NCBI RefSeq assembly: GCF_002242805.1
Contig: NZ_MCGQ01000023.1
Span: 421 to 64,420 of the forward strand
Length of the DNA stretch: 64,000 nt
Direction: 5' to 3'
Source: Streptomyces diastatochromogenes
GTDB lineage: Bacteria > Actinomycetota > Actinomycetes > Streptomycetales > Streptomycetaceae
In this document: positions 35,720 through 44,193 of the stretch, piece after piece
How positions within the stretch are numbered: position 1 is the stretch's first letter
Layout: the number at the start of each line of letters is the position of its first letter
The notes under the pieces: generated by a model
What the model saw: only the letters and a program-made list of their open reading frames with translations
What the model was told of the DNA's origin: nothing
Database searches by the model: none
Made by a program: the position numbers and the translations under genes

Positions 35720-36657
35720 AGCAGCTCCTTGTAGGCGTCGTAGTCGGCGTCGGGTTCGCCGGTCGGGCGGTAGTGGTCGGGGTAGCGCGCTCCCGGCGTC
35801 CACACTGGCTCGACCCTCAGGCCCATGCGCACCTCGTCGTAGGGAATGCCGCCGATCCGGGCGTGCAGGGCGAGGTCGGCGCCGTCGAGGGCGATGTGGG
35901 CGTAGACGTACGGCACTTCGATGTCGAGGTTCTTGGCCTTGATGTTGACGATGCAGAAGGTGGTGACCGTGCCGCGGGGACCCACCTCGACCTGTTCCAA
36001 TGTGGCCACGCCACATGTGGGGCACGCACCCCTCGGCGGGATGTACACCTTGCGGCAGGAGGGGCAGCGCTCGCCGACGGTCCGCTGTCCGGAAAGGGCG
36101 TGGATGTAGGCGGTCTGGGCGCGGCCCGGCGAGTAGGTGTAGTCGAGGCGGGCGTGGGCCACGATCCCGGTGATCGGGTCCTCGAACTCGCCGGTGTGGC
36201 CGCCCGCTCGGTCCGGTGCGCCATCGTACGGCTCGAAGCAGGCGATGTCGGTGATGGCACCGGTGCGTTCCCCGGCCCAGCGGATCCGTACCCGCATGCC
36301 GGTGTGCACGGCGTCGGGTCCGGGGGCGTCCAGGGCGTGCAGCAGGGCGGTGTCGGCGCCGTCGAGCCTGACCAGGGCCCAGGCGAAGGGAGTGGCGAGG
36401 GGCTGGCCCCGGCGGGGCTCGTGGTTCCAGGCCCAGGTGGTGACCGTGCCCGTGGGGGCGACCTCCACCAGGTCGCGGATCTCCTCGGCGGTGACGGGGT
36501 CGTACTCCACGGGCGGGACCAGGGTGCGGCCGTCGGCGGTCTTCACGCCGAGGACGACGCCTTCGCGCAGTCCGGTGAGGAAGGCGCTCTGGACCGGGCC
36601 GAGGGACCGGGTGAAGGGGAACTCGACCACGAGAGGGGCTTTGAGGACTTCGGGCAT
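35716..36657 (-). CDS. Zn-ribbon/OB-fold protein with two DUF35-type domains
   Basis: The 313-residue protein holds two OB-fold halves. The second has a rubredoxin-like zinc ribbon CPSCRKVYIPPRGACPTCG (about residues 198-216) followed by the DUF35 OB-fold. Proteins of this class stabilise and feed substrate to thiolase-like or aldolase partners, as in ChsH2-Ltp2. Here it sits 15 bases after the crotonase and overlaps the next thiolase by four bases. The N-terminal half lacks the ribbon cysteines. It probably forms a complex with one or both downstream thiolase-like proteins. Confidence 0.87.
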   Translation of the reverse strand: MPEVLKAPLVVEFPFTRSLGPVQSAFLTGLREGVVLGVKTADGRTLVPPVEYDPVTAEEIRDLVEVAPTGTVTTWAWNHEPRRGQPLATPFAWALVRLDGADTALLHALDAPGPDAVHTGMRVRIRWAGERTGAITDIACFEPYDGAPDRAGGHTGEFEDPITGIVAHARLDYTYSPGRAQTAYIHALSGQRTVGERCPSCRKVYIPPRGACPTCGVATLEQVEVGPRGTVTTFCIVNIKAKNLDIEVPYVYAHIALDGADLALHARIGGIPYDEVRMGLRVEPVWTPGARYPDHYRPTGEPDADYDAYKELL

Positions 36658-36672
36658 CGGGGGCTCCTCGGG

Positions 36673-37473
36673 TCAGGCTCGCTTGTAGACGGGGGGTCGC
36701 TTCTCCGCGAAGGCGCGGGCGCCCTCCTTGGCGTCGGCGGTGTCGAAGACCGGCCAGCCACGGGCGAGTTCGGCGGCGAGTCCGTCGGTCTCGGTCAGCT
36801 CGGCGGTCTCGTACACCGACGCCTTGACGGCCTCTACGGCGAGCGGTCCGCAGGCATTGATCTGATCGGCGATCTCCAGCGCCTTGGCGAGCGCGGTGCC
36901 GTCGGGCACCACATGCCCGATCAGCCCGATGGCGGCGGCCTCCGTCGCGCTGTACGGCCGCCCGGTGAGCAGCATCTCCAGGGCGTGGGTGCGCGGGATC
37001 TGGCGCTGCAGCCGGACGGTCGAGCCGCCGATCGGGAACAGGCCACGCCGGACCTCGAACAGGCCGAAGGTCGCGGACTCGCCCGCGACCCGGATGTCGG
37101 TGCCCTGGAGGATCTCGGTGCCGCCGGCCACGCAGTACCCCTCGACGGCGGCGATCACCGGTTTGCGGGGGCGGTGGTGGCGCAGCATGGCCTTCCAGTG
37201 CAGGTCGGGATCGGCCTTGAGCCGGTCGCGGTAGTGCTGCCCTGCCATGCTGCCCCCGGCCAGCGCCTTGAGGTCCATGCCGGCACAGAAGGCGCCCCCG
37301 GCCCCGGTGAGCACGATCGAGCGGATCGCGTCGTCCTCGTCGGCCTCGACCCAGCCGTCGTACAGGCCGACGAGCATCGGGAGCGAGAGCGCGTTCTTGG
37401 CGTCGGGCCTGTTGAGCGTGAGCACCAGTGTGGCGCCTTCGCGGTGCACGGTGAGGTGTTCCGTCCCACCCAT
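36673..37473 (-). CDS. Crotonase/enoyl-CoA hydratase
   Basis: The 266-residue enzyme has crotonase motifs: TLNRPDAKNALS near residue 20, FCAGMDLKALAGG (oxyanion hole) near 64 and GYCVAGGTEILQGTDIRVAG near 111. The second acidic catalytic position is Glu in GGTEI, consistent with hydratase or isomerase activity. It would hydrate an enoyl-CoA before aldol or thiolytic cleavage by the downstream gene products. The ATG at 37473 has GAGGGGAG seven bases upstream. It is the first gene of the minus-strand operon and diverges from the acyl-CoA synthetase. Confidence 0.9.
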   Translation of the reverse strand: MGGTEHLTVHREGATLVLTLNRPDAKNALSLPMLVGLYDGWVEADEDDAIRSIVLTGAGGAFCAGMDLKALAGGSMAGQHYRDRLKADPDLHWKAMLRHHRPRKPVIAAVEGYCVAGGTEILQGTDIRVAGESATFGLFEVRRGLFPIGGSTVRLQRQIPRTHALEMLLTGRPYSATEAAAIGLIGHVVPDGTALAKALEIADQINACGPLAVEAVKASVYETAELTETDGLAAELARGWPVFDTADAKEGARAFAEKRPPVYKRA

Positions 37474-37549
37474 TGCCCATCTCCCCTCGGTAAGAACGAG
37501 AACAGGTTGCAGTAGGAGGGGAGGCACTTCAAGGGAACTTCGCGGGTTT

Positions 37550-37566
37550 TCTGACAGACAGTCAGA
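37550..37566. promoter_or_regulatory. Inverted repeat TCTGAC-N5-GTCAGA in divergent promoter region
   Basis: Perfect six-base arms with a five-base spacer lie between the crotonase operon and the acyl-CoA synthetase. The element is flanked by TTT on the left and TTTC on the right. An almost identical element (TTTTCTGAY-N5-GTCAGAT) lies upstream of the nitronate monooxygenase operon at 52753. A shared dimeric repressor (TetR-like) of acyl-CoA metabolism is the likely binder. Confidence 0.75.
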
Positions 37567-37660
37567 TTTCTTCGCGCGGACCCTTCACAGTTGCCGCGCC
37601 GTTTGCTCTGATGACCGGCGAACCGGTGGATCGCCAGGCCGTGCGAGGTCAGGAGGAGCG

Positions 37661-39265
37661 GTGGAGTACAACCTTGCCGATCTGTTCGAGTCGGTCGTCG
37701 ACGTGGTCCCGGACCGCGAGGCTCTCGTGTACCTCGACCATCCCGGCACCGGCGCGGAACGCCGCCTGACATACGCGGAGCTGGACGCGGCCGCGAACCG
37801 CGTCGCCCACCACCTGATCGACAGCGGGATACGACCGGGGGAACATCTGGGTCTCCACCTGTACAACGGGGTCGAGTACCTGCAGACGGTCCTGGCCTGC
37901 CTGAAGGCTCGTATCGTCCCGGTCAACGTCAACTACCGCTATGTCGAAGACGAGTTGGTCTACCTCTACCGCGACGCGGATCTGGTCGCGCTGGTCTTCG
38001 ACGGGGAGTTCGGTGACCGGGTGGCGGCGGCACTGCCGCGCGCGCCGAAGCTGCGGCACCTGGTGCGGGTGGGCGCTCCCGCGGAGGTGCCCGGGGCCGT
38101 GCCGTTCGCCGAGGTGTCCGGTTCGCCCGGGCGGGGCTTTCCCGCCCGGTCGGGAGACGACCAGTTCATCATCTACACCGGCGGCACGACCGGCATGCCC
38201 AAGGGGGTGATGTGGCGCCAGGAGGACCTGTTCTTCGCGGGTCTGGGCGGCGGGGCGCCGACGGGTGAGCCGGTGAAGAGCCCGGAGGAGCTGGCCGAGC
38301 GGGTCGCGGCGGGCGGTTCGGGAATCACCTTCTTCCCCACTCCCCCGCTGATGCACGGCACCTCCACCCTGACCGCGTTCATCGGCTTCAACTTCGGCCA
38401 ACGGGTCGTCCTGCACCGCAAGTTCGTGCCGGAGGAGGTGCTGCGGACCGTCGAGAAGGAGAAGGTCACCAGCATGTCGCTGGTCGGTGACGCGATGCTC
38501 CGGCCGCTGATCGACGCGCTGGGCGGGCCGATGAAGGGTACGGACTGCTCGGCGCTGTTCAGCGTCTCCTCGTCGGGCGCGATCATGTCGGAGACCGTAC
38601 GCCGGCAGTTCCGGGAACTGGTGCCGAACGCCCTGCTGCTGAACAACTTCGGCTCCTCCGAGTCCGGCTTCAACGGTACGGCGACCGAGGACTCGGGGCC
38701 CGAGCGGGGCTTCCGCATCCGGGTCAACTCCCGTACGCAGGTGGTCGATCCGGCGACACACGAGCCGGTCGCCGTGGGCGAGATCGGCCGGGTCGCGCAG
38801 TGCGGCCATGTGCCGCTCGGCTACTACAACGACCCACGCAAAACCGCCGAGACGTTCTTCGAGAAGGACGGGCGGCGCTGGGTGCTGCTCGGGGACATGG
38901 CGACGGTGGACGAGGAGGGCGTGGTCACCGTCCTCGGCCGGGGCTCGCAGTGCATCAACACCGGGGGCGAGAAGGTGTACCCGGAAGAGGTCGAGCAGGC
39001 CCTCAAGGCCCACCCGGACGTGTACGACGCGCTGGTCGCCGGGGTGCCGGACGCCACCTGGGGCAACCATGTGGCGGCCGTGGTGCAACTGCGCGAGGGG
39101 GCCCGGCGCCCCTCGCTGACCGACATCCAGGACCACTGCCGCACCCGGCTGGCCGGCTACAAGGTCCCGCGCCAGCTGGTGATCACGGACTCCATCCAGC
39201 GGTCGCCGAGCGGCAAGGCGGACTACCGGTGGGCGCGGGAGGTGGCGGTGGCTGCGGAGCGGTAG
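37661..39265 (+). CDS. Acyl-CoA synthetase (AMP-forming)
   Basis: The 534-residue ANL-superfamily ligase activates a carboxylic acid to its CoA thioester. Motifs are FIIYTGGTTGMPKGVMWR (A3), NNFGSSESG (A5), LGDMATVDEEG (A7-like), GRGSQCINTGGEKVYPEEVE (A8) and the catalytic Lys in RSPSGKADYRW. The start is GTG at 37661 with AGGAGGA four bases upstream; the ATG at 37247 would lie inside the divergent crotonase gene. It probably supplies substrate to the divergent crotonase-DUF35-thiolase operon. The substrate class is open: steroid side-chain, branched or aromatic acids fit this gene set. Confidence 0.9.
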   Translation: MEYNLADLFESVVDVVPDREALVYLDHPGTGAERRLTYAELDAAANRVAHHLIDSGIRPGEHLGLHLYNGVEYLQTVLACLKARIVPVNVNYRYVEDELVYLYRDADLVALVFDGEFGDRVAAALPRAPKLRHLVRVGAPAEVPGAVPFAEVSGSPGRGFPARSGDDQFIIYTGGTTGMPKGVMWRQEDLFFAGLGGGAPTGEPVKSPEELAERVAAGGSGITFFPTPPLMHGTSTLTAFIGFNFGQRVVLHRKFVPEEVLRTVEKEKVTSMSLVGDAMLRPLIDALGGPMKGTDCSALFSVSSSGAIMSETVRRQFRELVPNALLLNNFGSSESGFNGTATEDSGPERGFRIRVNSRTQVVDPATHEPVAVGEIGRVAQCGHVPLGYYNDPRKTAETFFEKDGRRWVLLGDMATVDEEGVVTVLGRGSQCINTGGEKVYPEEVEQALKAHPDVYDALVAGVPDATWGNHVAAVVQLREGARRPSLTDIQDHCRTRLAGYKVPRQLVITDSIQRSPSGKADYRWAREVAVAAER

Positions 39266-39435
39266 CGGGCGGGGTGTCCCACCGCTGCCGTGCGGCCCGG
39301 GCCGCGTACTGTGTGCGCCACGGTGGAACAGACGGTGAGGACGGTGACGGTCGGCCGTACGGGTGATGACGGTGTCTGCCTCCCGCGTCCGGCCCGTCGC
39401 AGCCGGGACCGGGCCACACACGGAAGGACCTAGGG

Positions 39436-41196
39436 GTGTCGCACCTCATGCCCCGTCAGCTGCCGGACCCCGAAACGGAGTCGGACACCGACGACGCGGG
39501 GAGCGGGGAGGACACCGGGCGGGACTCCTCGGCGGTCCCCCGCCCCGGCTGGTTCGGCCGGCGACCGCGCCACCCACGGGTCGCGCGGGGCGTGAGCGTG
39601 GGGTCGTCCGTCCTCGCGGCCGTCCTGGTGGTCGGCGCGCTGCTGTTGCCGAACCGGCTCGACGGGCTCACCTTCACCACGTTCCTGCGCATCCCCGCGG
39701 AGGGGATCCTGCTGGCCGGTCTGCTCCTGGCGGTGCCGCCCCGGGGCCGGCGGATCACGGCGGTGGCCGCGGGCCTGCTGCTCGGACTGCTGACCGTCCT
39801 CAAGTGCGTCGACATGGGCTTCTACTCGGTGCTGGTCCGGCCGTTCAACCTGGTGATGGACTGGGGTCTGCTGGGCGGCGCGGCGGACTTCCTGCGGGAG
39901 TCGTTCGGCCGGACCGGCGAGCTGCTCGCCCTCACCGCCGCCGTGCTCCTCGCCGCCGCGGTCCCCCTCCTCACCACGCTCGCCCTGGTCCGGCTGACCG
40001 GTCTGATGGTCCGGTACCGCCGAGCGGCCACCCGGAGCACGCTGGTGCTGGGCACCGCGTGGATCACCTGCGTCACCCTCAACCTGCAGATCGGTGACGC
40101 GCCGATCGCCTCCAGGGTCAACACCGTCATCGTGAACAACCGGATCGAGCAGGTGCGCGCGGGCCTCGAGGATGCCCGGGTCTTCCGCGAGGAGACCGCG
40201 GTCGACGCCTTCGCCGACACACCGCGCGACCAGGTGCTGACCGGCCTGCGCGGCAAGGACGTCCTGTTCACCTTCATCGAGAGCTACGGCCGTACGGCGA
40301 TCGAGGACCCGGCGATGGCGCCCCGGATCGGCACGGTCCTGAAGGAGGGCACGGCCTCCCTGAAGGCGGCGGGATTCGAGGCCCGCAGCGGCTGGCTCCG
40401 GTCACCGGTGACGGGCGCGGGCAGCTGGCTGTGCCACACGACCTTCCTGTCCGGCCTGTGGGTCAAGAACCAGCAGCGGTACCGGACCGTCACCTCCAGC
40501 GACCGGACGACCCTCACCCGGTACTTCCGCGAGACCGGCGCCTGGCGCACGGTCGGGGTCGTGCCGGGTGTGCGGTACGCCTGGCCGGAGGGCAGGTTCT
40601 TCGGCCTGGACCACATCTACGACTCCACGCACCTCGGCTACCACGGCCCCTACTTCAGCTGGACGCCCGTGCCGGACCAGTTCAGCCTGGAGGCCTTCGA
40701 ACGGCTGGAGTTCGGCAGGAAGGACCGGGGACCGCTGATGGCGGAGATCATCCTCGCCTCCAGCCACAACCCCTGGGCGCCCGTCGCCCACATGCTCGAC
40801 TGGAAGGACCTCGGCGACGGCTCGGTCTTCCACCGCGTCAAGAAGGAGGGCAAGGACCCGAAGGAGGTCTGGAAGAACCCGGAGAGTGTGCGCACCGAGT
40901 ACCGGAACGCCATCGAGTACTCACTGCACAGCTTGATCGAGTTCGTGCGGCGCTACGGCGACAGGAACACGGTCCTGGTCTTCCTCGGCGACCACCAGCC
41001 GGTGCCGACCGTCACCGCGGGCAGCCCCCGCAAGGACGTGCCCGTCACCCTCGTCGCCCACGACCCCAAGGTGCTGGACCGGGTCTCCGGCTGGGGCTGG
41101 ACTCAGGGCCTGAAGCCGGCGGCGGACGCGCCCATCTGGCCGATGAACAAGTTCCGCGACCGGTTCATGCGGGCGTACGGCCCACGGAAGGGCTGA
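39436..41196 (+). CDS. Membrane-anchored sulfatase/LTA-synthase-like phosphotransferase
   Basis: The 586-residue protein starts with GTG at 39436 (GGAAGGACC upstream; ATG at 39448 is an alternative). An acidic N-tail (1-35) is followed by hydrophobic segments at about 52-70, 76-95, 99-118, 148-180 and 197-212. The C-terminal extracytoplasmic domain (about 275-570) has alkaline-phosphatase-superfamily features: DVLFTFIESYGR near 273, the GSWLCHTTFLSGLW loop near 338-350 in the position of the nucleophile Thr, and FLGDHQPVP near 516. Such enzymes transfer phosphoglycerol or phosphoethanolamine, or cleave sulfate. The exact donor is unknown. The 3' end overlaps a convergent hydrolase gene by 32 bases. 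Confidence 0.8.
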   Translation: MSHLMPRQLPDPETESDTDDAGSGEDTGRDSSAVPRPGWFGRRPRHPRVARGVSVGSSVLAAVLVVGALLLPNRLDGLTFTTFLRIPAEGILLAGLLLAVPPRGRRITAVAAGLLLGLLTVLKCVDMGFYSVLVRPFNLVMDWGLLGGAADFLRESFGRTGELLALTAAVLLAAAVPLLTTLALVRLTGLMVRYRRAATRSTLVLGTAWITCVTLNLQIGDAPIASRVNTVIVNNRIEQVRAGLEDARVFREETAVDAFADTPRDQVLTGLRGKDVLFTFIESYGRTAIEDPAMAPRIGTVLKEGTASLKAAGFEARSGWLRSPVTGAGSWLCHTTFLSGLWVKNQQRYRTVTSSDRTTLTRYFRETGAWRTVGVVPGVRYAWPEGRFFGLDHIYDSTHLGYHGPYFSWTPVPDQFSLEAFERLEFGRKDRGPLMAEIILASSHNPWAPVAHMLDWKDLGDGSVFHRVKKEGKDPKEVWKNPESVRTEYRNAIEYSLHSLIEFVRRYGDRNTVLVFLGDHQPVPTVTAGSPRKDVPVTLVAHDPKVLDRVSGWGWTQGLKPAADAPIWPMNKFRDRFMRAYGPRKG

Positions 41197-42037
41197 CCGT
41201 GTCCCCGTCGAGGAAGGCGAGGGTGCGGCGGACGAAGTGCTCCGGGTCGTCCAGCCACGGGTAGTGTCCGGCGCCGGGCTGGACGGTGAACTCGGCGTTC
41301 GGAAAGGCCTCGGCGGTGCGGCGGGCGAGGTCGGGGCGGGGACCGCCGTCGAGTTGGCCCGCGTAGACCTGGACCGGGGCGGTGAGGGCGGCGAGCGCGG
41401 CCCGGGTGGCGTCCGGGGTGAAGGCTCCCTCGCCGAAGTACCGGTCGGCCGCCTCGTCGTTGGTCTGCTCGTCCGCGGCCGCGTCATGGGCGCGGGCGGC
41501 CTCGTCCCAACGGCCGTAGAAGAACGGCATGAAGACCTCGTCGAAATCTCCCTCCCCCGCCAGCCACGCCTCGTACGCGGGAAACGCCTCCGCGAACCAC
41601 GGCTCGTCGGCCCGCAACCGGGCCGCGGCCAGCCGGTGCTCGGGCGTCGCCCGCATCCCGAGGGCCGAGGGATTCGGGGTGATCAGCACGAGCCGCCGTA
41701 TCCGGTGCGGGTAGCGGGCCGCGTAGAGCATCGCGAGGCTGCCGGCCGCCGAGTGAGCGAGCAGATCCATATGCTCCAGACCCATGTGCTCCCGCCACAC
41801 CTCCACGTCGTCCACCAACCGGTCACAGCGGTACGTCGCCGGGTCGGCCGGCTCCGCGGACTCCCCGGTCCCCCGCAGATCGAGCAGGGCCAGGCGGCGG
41901 TGCGCGGTGAGCCCTCCCAGGTCACCGAGGTAGACGGAGGCCCGCATGGCCCCGCCGGGCAGGACGACGAGGGGCTCGCCCTCACCCCTGAGGTGGTAGG
42001 AGAGCCGGGTTCCGTCGGCTGCGGTGAAGGTCGGCAT
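41165..42037 (-). CDS. Alpha/beta-fold hydrolase
   Basis: The 290-residue protein has the alpha/beta hydrolase layout: VVLPGGAM (oxyanion strand), LDLRGTGESAEPADPATY, nucleophile elbow AHSAAGSLA (Ser near 96), acid in VYAGQLDGGPRPDL and catalytic His in GAGHYPWLDDP. It resembles proline iminopeptidase-like and esterase-like members; the substrate cannot be read. The ATG at 42037 is used; an in-frame ATG four codons upstream is equally possible. It is convergent with, and overlaps, the membrane sulfatase-like gene. Confidence 0.85.
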   Translation of the reverse strand: MPTFTAADGTRLSYHLRGEGEPLVVLPGGAMRASVYLGDLGGLTAHRRLALLDLRGTGESAEPADPATYRCDRLVDDVEVWREHMGLEHMDLLAHSAAGSLAMLYAARYPHRIRRLVLITPNPSALGMRATPEHRLAAARLRADEPWFAEAFPAYEAWLAGEGDFDEVFMPFFYGRWDEAARAHDAAADEQTNDEAADRYFGEGAFTPDATRAALAALTAPVQVYAGQLDGGPRPDLARRTAEAFPNAEFTVQPGAGHYPWLDDPEHFVRRTLAFLDGDTVSPSVGRTPA

Positions 42038-42120
42038 GCGAGTGATCATCCAGGTCGGTGCGGCTGGGCCGCAACGACTTTGCGTGCAGGGCGAAGACGC
42101 GGTGCCGTGCGGCGGCGCGT

Positions 42121-42588
42121 TCAGAGGGCGATGGGCCGGTAGGCCGACAGCTCGTCGACGATCCGCTCGGGCGAAGCGTCCGCCAGGTGGGCGGGCGGGT
42201 GGAAGAGCAGGTCTGCGGCCCGGGGGTGGGCGACGTTGGTTTCCAGCACCAGCAGGTAGTAGTCGGCGTCGGGATCTCCCGACGCGCATCCCGCCACGAT
42301 CCGACGGACGACCTCGGTCAGTTCCTCGCGGGTGACGTCCGGGACGCGCGGCCATGCGGGCCGGGCCGCCTGGAGGGCGAACTCCGCCAGATCGCGCGCC
42401 TCGTACCAGCCGAGGAAATCCGACGGCAGGTACGCGTGCCCGGTCGCCGCGTTGAAGGCGTCGACCGCATGGCGCCCGGCCTCCCCGTCCTCGTGGAGCA
42501 GCCTCTCGATCCGCTGGATCTCCTCGCCCAGCTCCACCAGCCGCTCGGCCGGCACGGGTGGGGGCAGCAGTTCGCGTCGTAGGTCCAC
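42121..42588 (-). CDS. Hypothetical protein, 155 residues
   Basis: I do not recognise a family. The protein begins with a helical acidic segment (ERLVELGEEIQRIERLLHEDG), followed by a central region GHAYLPSDFLGWYEARDLAEFA and a C-terminal half with YYLLVLETNVAHPRAADLLF. No signal peptide or membrane span is visible. Codon bias is typical for the genome, so it is a real gene. It lies 83 bases upstream of the alpha/beta hydrolase on the same strand and may be co-transcribed. Confidence 0.65.
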   Translation of the reverse strand: MDLRRELLPPPVPAERLVELGEEIQRIERLLHEDGEAGRHAVDAFNAATGHAYLPSDFLGWYEARDLAEFALQAARPAWPRVPDVTREELTEVVRRIVAGCASGDPDADYYLLVLETNVAHPRAADLLFHPPAHLADASPERIVDELSAYRPIAL

Positions 42589-42678
42589 TGGCCCATTCTG
42601 TGCGAGGTCCCGTCGGGAAAATCCGCGCAGACCCCTTGCCTGGAGCCGGATGGGCTGAATTACTGACCCCGAGAAGAT

Positions 42679-42696
42679 CGACCGAATGATCGGTCG
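42679..42696. promoter_or_regulatory. Inverted repeat CGACCGA-N4-TCGGTCG upstream of paaK
   Basis: Seven-base perfect arms with a four-base centre lie 34 bases before the phenylacetate-CoA ligase start. It contains ACCG-N6-CGGT, the core of known TetR-type PaaR sites in actinobacteria. This makes it a good candidate operator for repression relieved by phenylacetyl-CoA. No regulator gene is adjacent. Confidence 0.7.
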
Positions 42697-42730
42697 TCCG
42701 GAATGTGTGGTGGGCGAGGGAGAAGTCCCG

Positions 42731-44026
42731 ATGGCGGATGCGACGGACCTGCTGGACGCGGGCGAGAAGCTCGGGCCCGAGGAGTTGCGGGCGCTGCAGT
42801 TGGAGCGGCTGCGGGCCTCGCTGCGGCACGCCTACGAGCATGTGCCCTTCTACCGGGAGTCCTTCGACAAGGCCGGTGTCCGTCCGGAGGACTGCCGTTC
42901 ACTCGCCGACCTGGCGCACTTTCCCTTCACCACCAAGGCCGACCTCCGGGAGCAGTACCCGTACGGCATGTTCGCCGTGCCCCGCGAACGGATCCGCCGC
43001 CTCCATGCCTCCAGCGGCACCACCGGACTGCCCACAGTGGTCGGCTACACCGAGAACGACCTTTCCATGTGGGCCGACATGGTGGCGCGGTCGATCCGGG
43101 CGGCGGGCGGGCGTCCCGGTGACACCGTGCATGTGGCCTACGGCTATGGGCTGTTCACCGGTGGCCTGGGCGCCCACTATGGTGCCGAACGCCTGGGCTG
43201 TACGGTCGTCCCGGCGTCCGGCGGCATGACGTCCCGCCAGATCCAGCTGATCCGGGACCTCGAACCCGGCATCATCATGGTCACCCCGTCGTACATGCTC
43301 ACCCTGCTGGACGAGTTCGAGCGGCAGGGCGTGGATCCGCGCGGCACCTCGCTGCGGGTGGGCATCTTCGGCGCCGAGCCCTGGACCGAGCAGATGCGGC
43401 GCGAGATCGAGGAGCGGTTCGCGATCGACGCCGTCGACATCTACGGGCTGTCCGAGGTGATCGGTCCGGGGGTCGCCCAGGAGTGCGTCGAGACCAAGGA
43501 CGGTCTCCATGTGTGGGAGGACCACTTCTATCCGGAGATCGTCGACCCGATCACGGGTGAGGTGCTGCCGGAGGGCGAGCGGGGCGAGCTGGTGTTCACC
43601 TCGCTCACCAAGGAGGCCATGCCGATCGTCCGGTACCGGACCCGGGACCTGACCCGGCTGCTGCCCGGCACCGCCCGGGTGTTCCGGCGGATGGAGAAGG
43701 TCACCGGGCGCAGCGACGACATGGTGATCCTGCGCGGGGTCAACCTGTTCCCGACCCAGATCGAGGAGATCGTGCTGCGCACCCCCGGCGTTGCCCCGCA
43801 CTTCCAGCTGCGCCTCACCCGCGAGGGCCGCCTCGACGCGCTCACCGTACGCGCCGAGGCCCGCCCGGGCGCCACGCCCGAAGCGCGGGAGGCAGCGGCC
43901 CTGTCCATCGCCGCGGGCGTGAAGGACGGCATCGGCGTGTCCGTGGCCGTGGAGATCGTGGAGCCGGAGTCACTGGAGCGGTCCGTGGGCAAGATCCGCC
44001 GGATCGTGGACCTGCGGCCGCGCTAG
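42731..44026 (+). CDS. paaK: Phenylacetate-CoA ligase
   Basis: The 431-residue AMP-forming ligase makes phenylacetyl-CoA, the entry step of phenylacetate degradation. Signature segments are HASSGTTGLPTVVGYT (A3), YGYGLFTGGLGAHYGAERLG, DIYGLSEVIGPGVAQEC (A5), VRYRTRDLTRLLPG and GRSDDMVILRGVNLFPTQIEE, all typical of PaaK rather than fatty-acid ligases. Length matches the family. The ATG at 42731 was chosen because homology begins there and GGGAGAAG precedes it. Other paa genes (ring epoxidase etc.) are not in the window, so this copy acts alone here or serves a biosynthetic or detached pathway. A strong hairpin follows the gene. Confidence 0.92.
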   Translation: MADATDLLDAGEKLGPEELRALQLERLRASLRHAYEHVPFYRESFDKAGVRPEDCRSLADLAHFPFTTKADLREQYPYGMFAVPRERIRRLHASSGTTGLPTVVGYTENDLSMWADMVARSIRAAGGRPGDTVHVAYGYGLFTGGLGAHYGAERLGCTVVPASGGMTSRQIQLIRDLEPGIIMVTPSYMLTLLDEFERQGVDPRGTSLRVGIFGAEPWTEQMRREIEERFAIDAVDIYGLSEVIGPGVAQECVETKDGLHVWEDHFYPEIVDPITGEVLPEGERGELVFTSLTKEAMPIVRYRTRDLTRLLPGTARVFRRMEKVTGRSDDMVILRGVNLFPTQIEEIVLRTPGVAPHFQLRLTREGRLDALTVRAEARPGATPEAREAAALSIAAGVKDGIGVSVAVEIVEPESLERSVGKIRRIVDLRPR

Positions 44027-44081
44027 GGCCGGTCCGGCGGATCAGGCCCCGCGACTCCGGCATGATCCGCCGGACAGGCCC
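44025..44081. terminator. Strong hairpin terminator after paaK
   Basis: TCCGGCGGATCA (44033-44044) pairs perfectly with TGATCCGCCGGA (44063-44074); outer AGGGCC and GGCCCT add six further pairs. The stop codon of paaK (TAG) is at the left edge. The length and stability fit a factor-independent streptomycete terminator without T-run, which may also protect the convergent MFS transcript. Confidence 0.85.
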
Positions 44082-44137
44082 TGGCGGTCACGGCACGGGG
44101 CGGCCGGCACGGCGTCGGCGCCCACAACGGCACGATC

Positions 44138-44191
44138 CTGACCGGTGTGGCGTCGGCACTGACGGCACGGTCTGACCGGTGCGGCGTCGGC
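44138..44191. repeat. Direct repeat downstream of the MFS gene
   Basis: CTGACCGGTGYGGCGTCGGC occurs at 44138 and 44172, 19 of 20 bases identical, with a 34-base period. A partial third copy (GGCACGGCGTCGGC) lies at 44107. The repeats fill the gap between the paaK terminator and the MFS stop codon. No coding potential is seen. Confidence 0.7.
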
Positions 44192-44193
44192 GG

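Noticed and set aside
39292..39305. Perfect palindrome GCGGCCCGGGCCGC after the acyl-CoA synthetase
   Set aside because: All-GC symmetry is frequent by chance in this genome, and it has no second supporting feature; at most a weak terminator.
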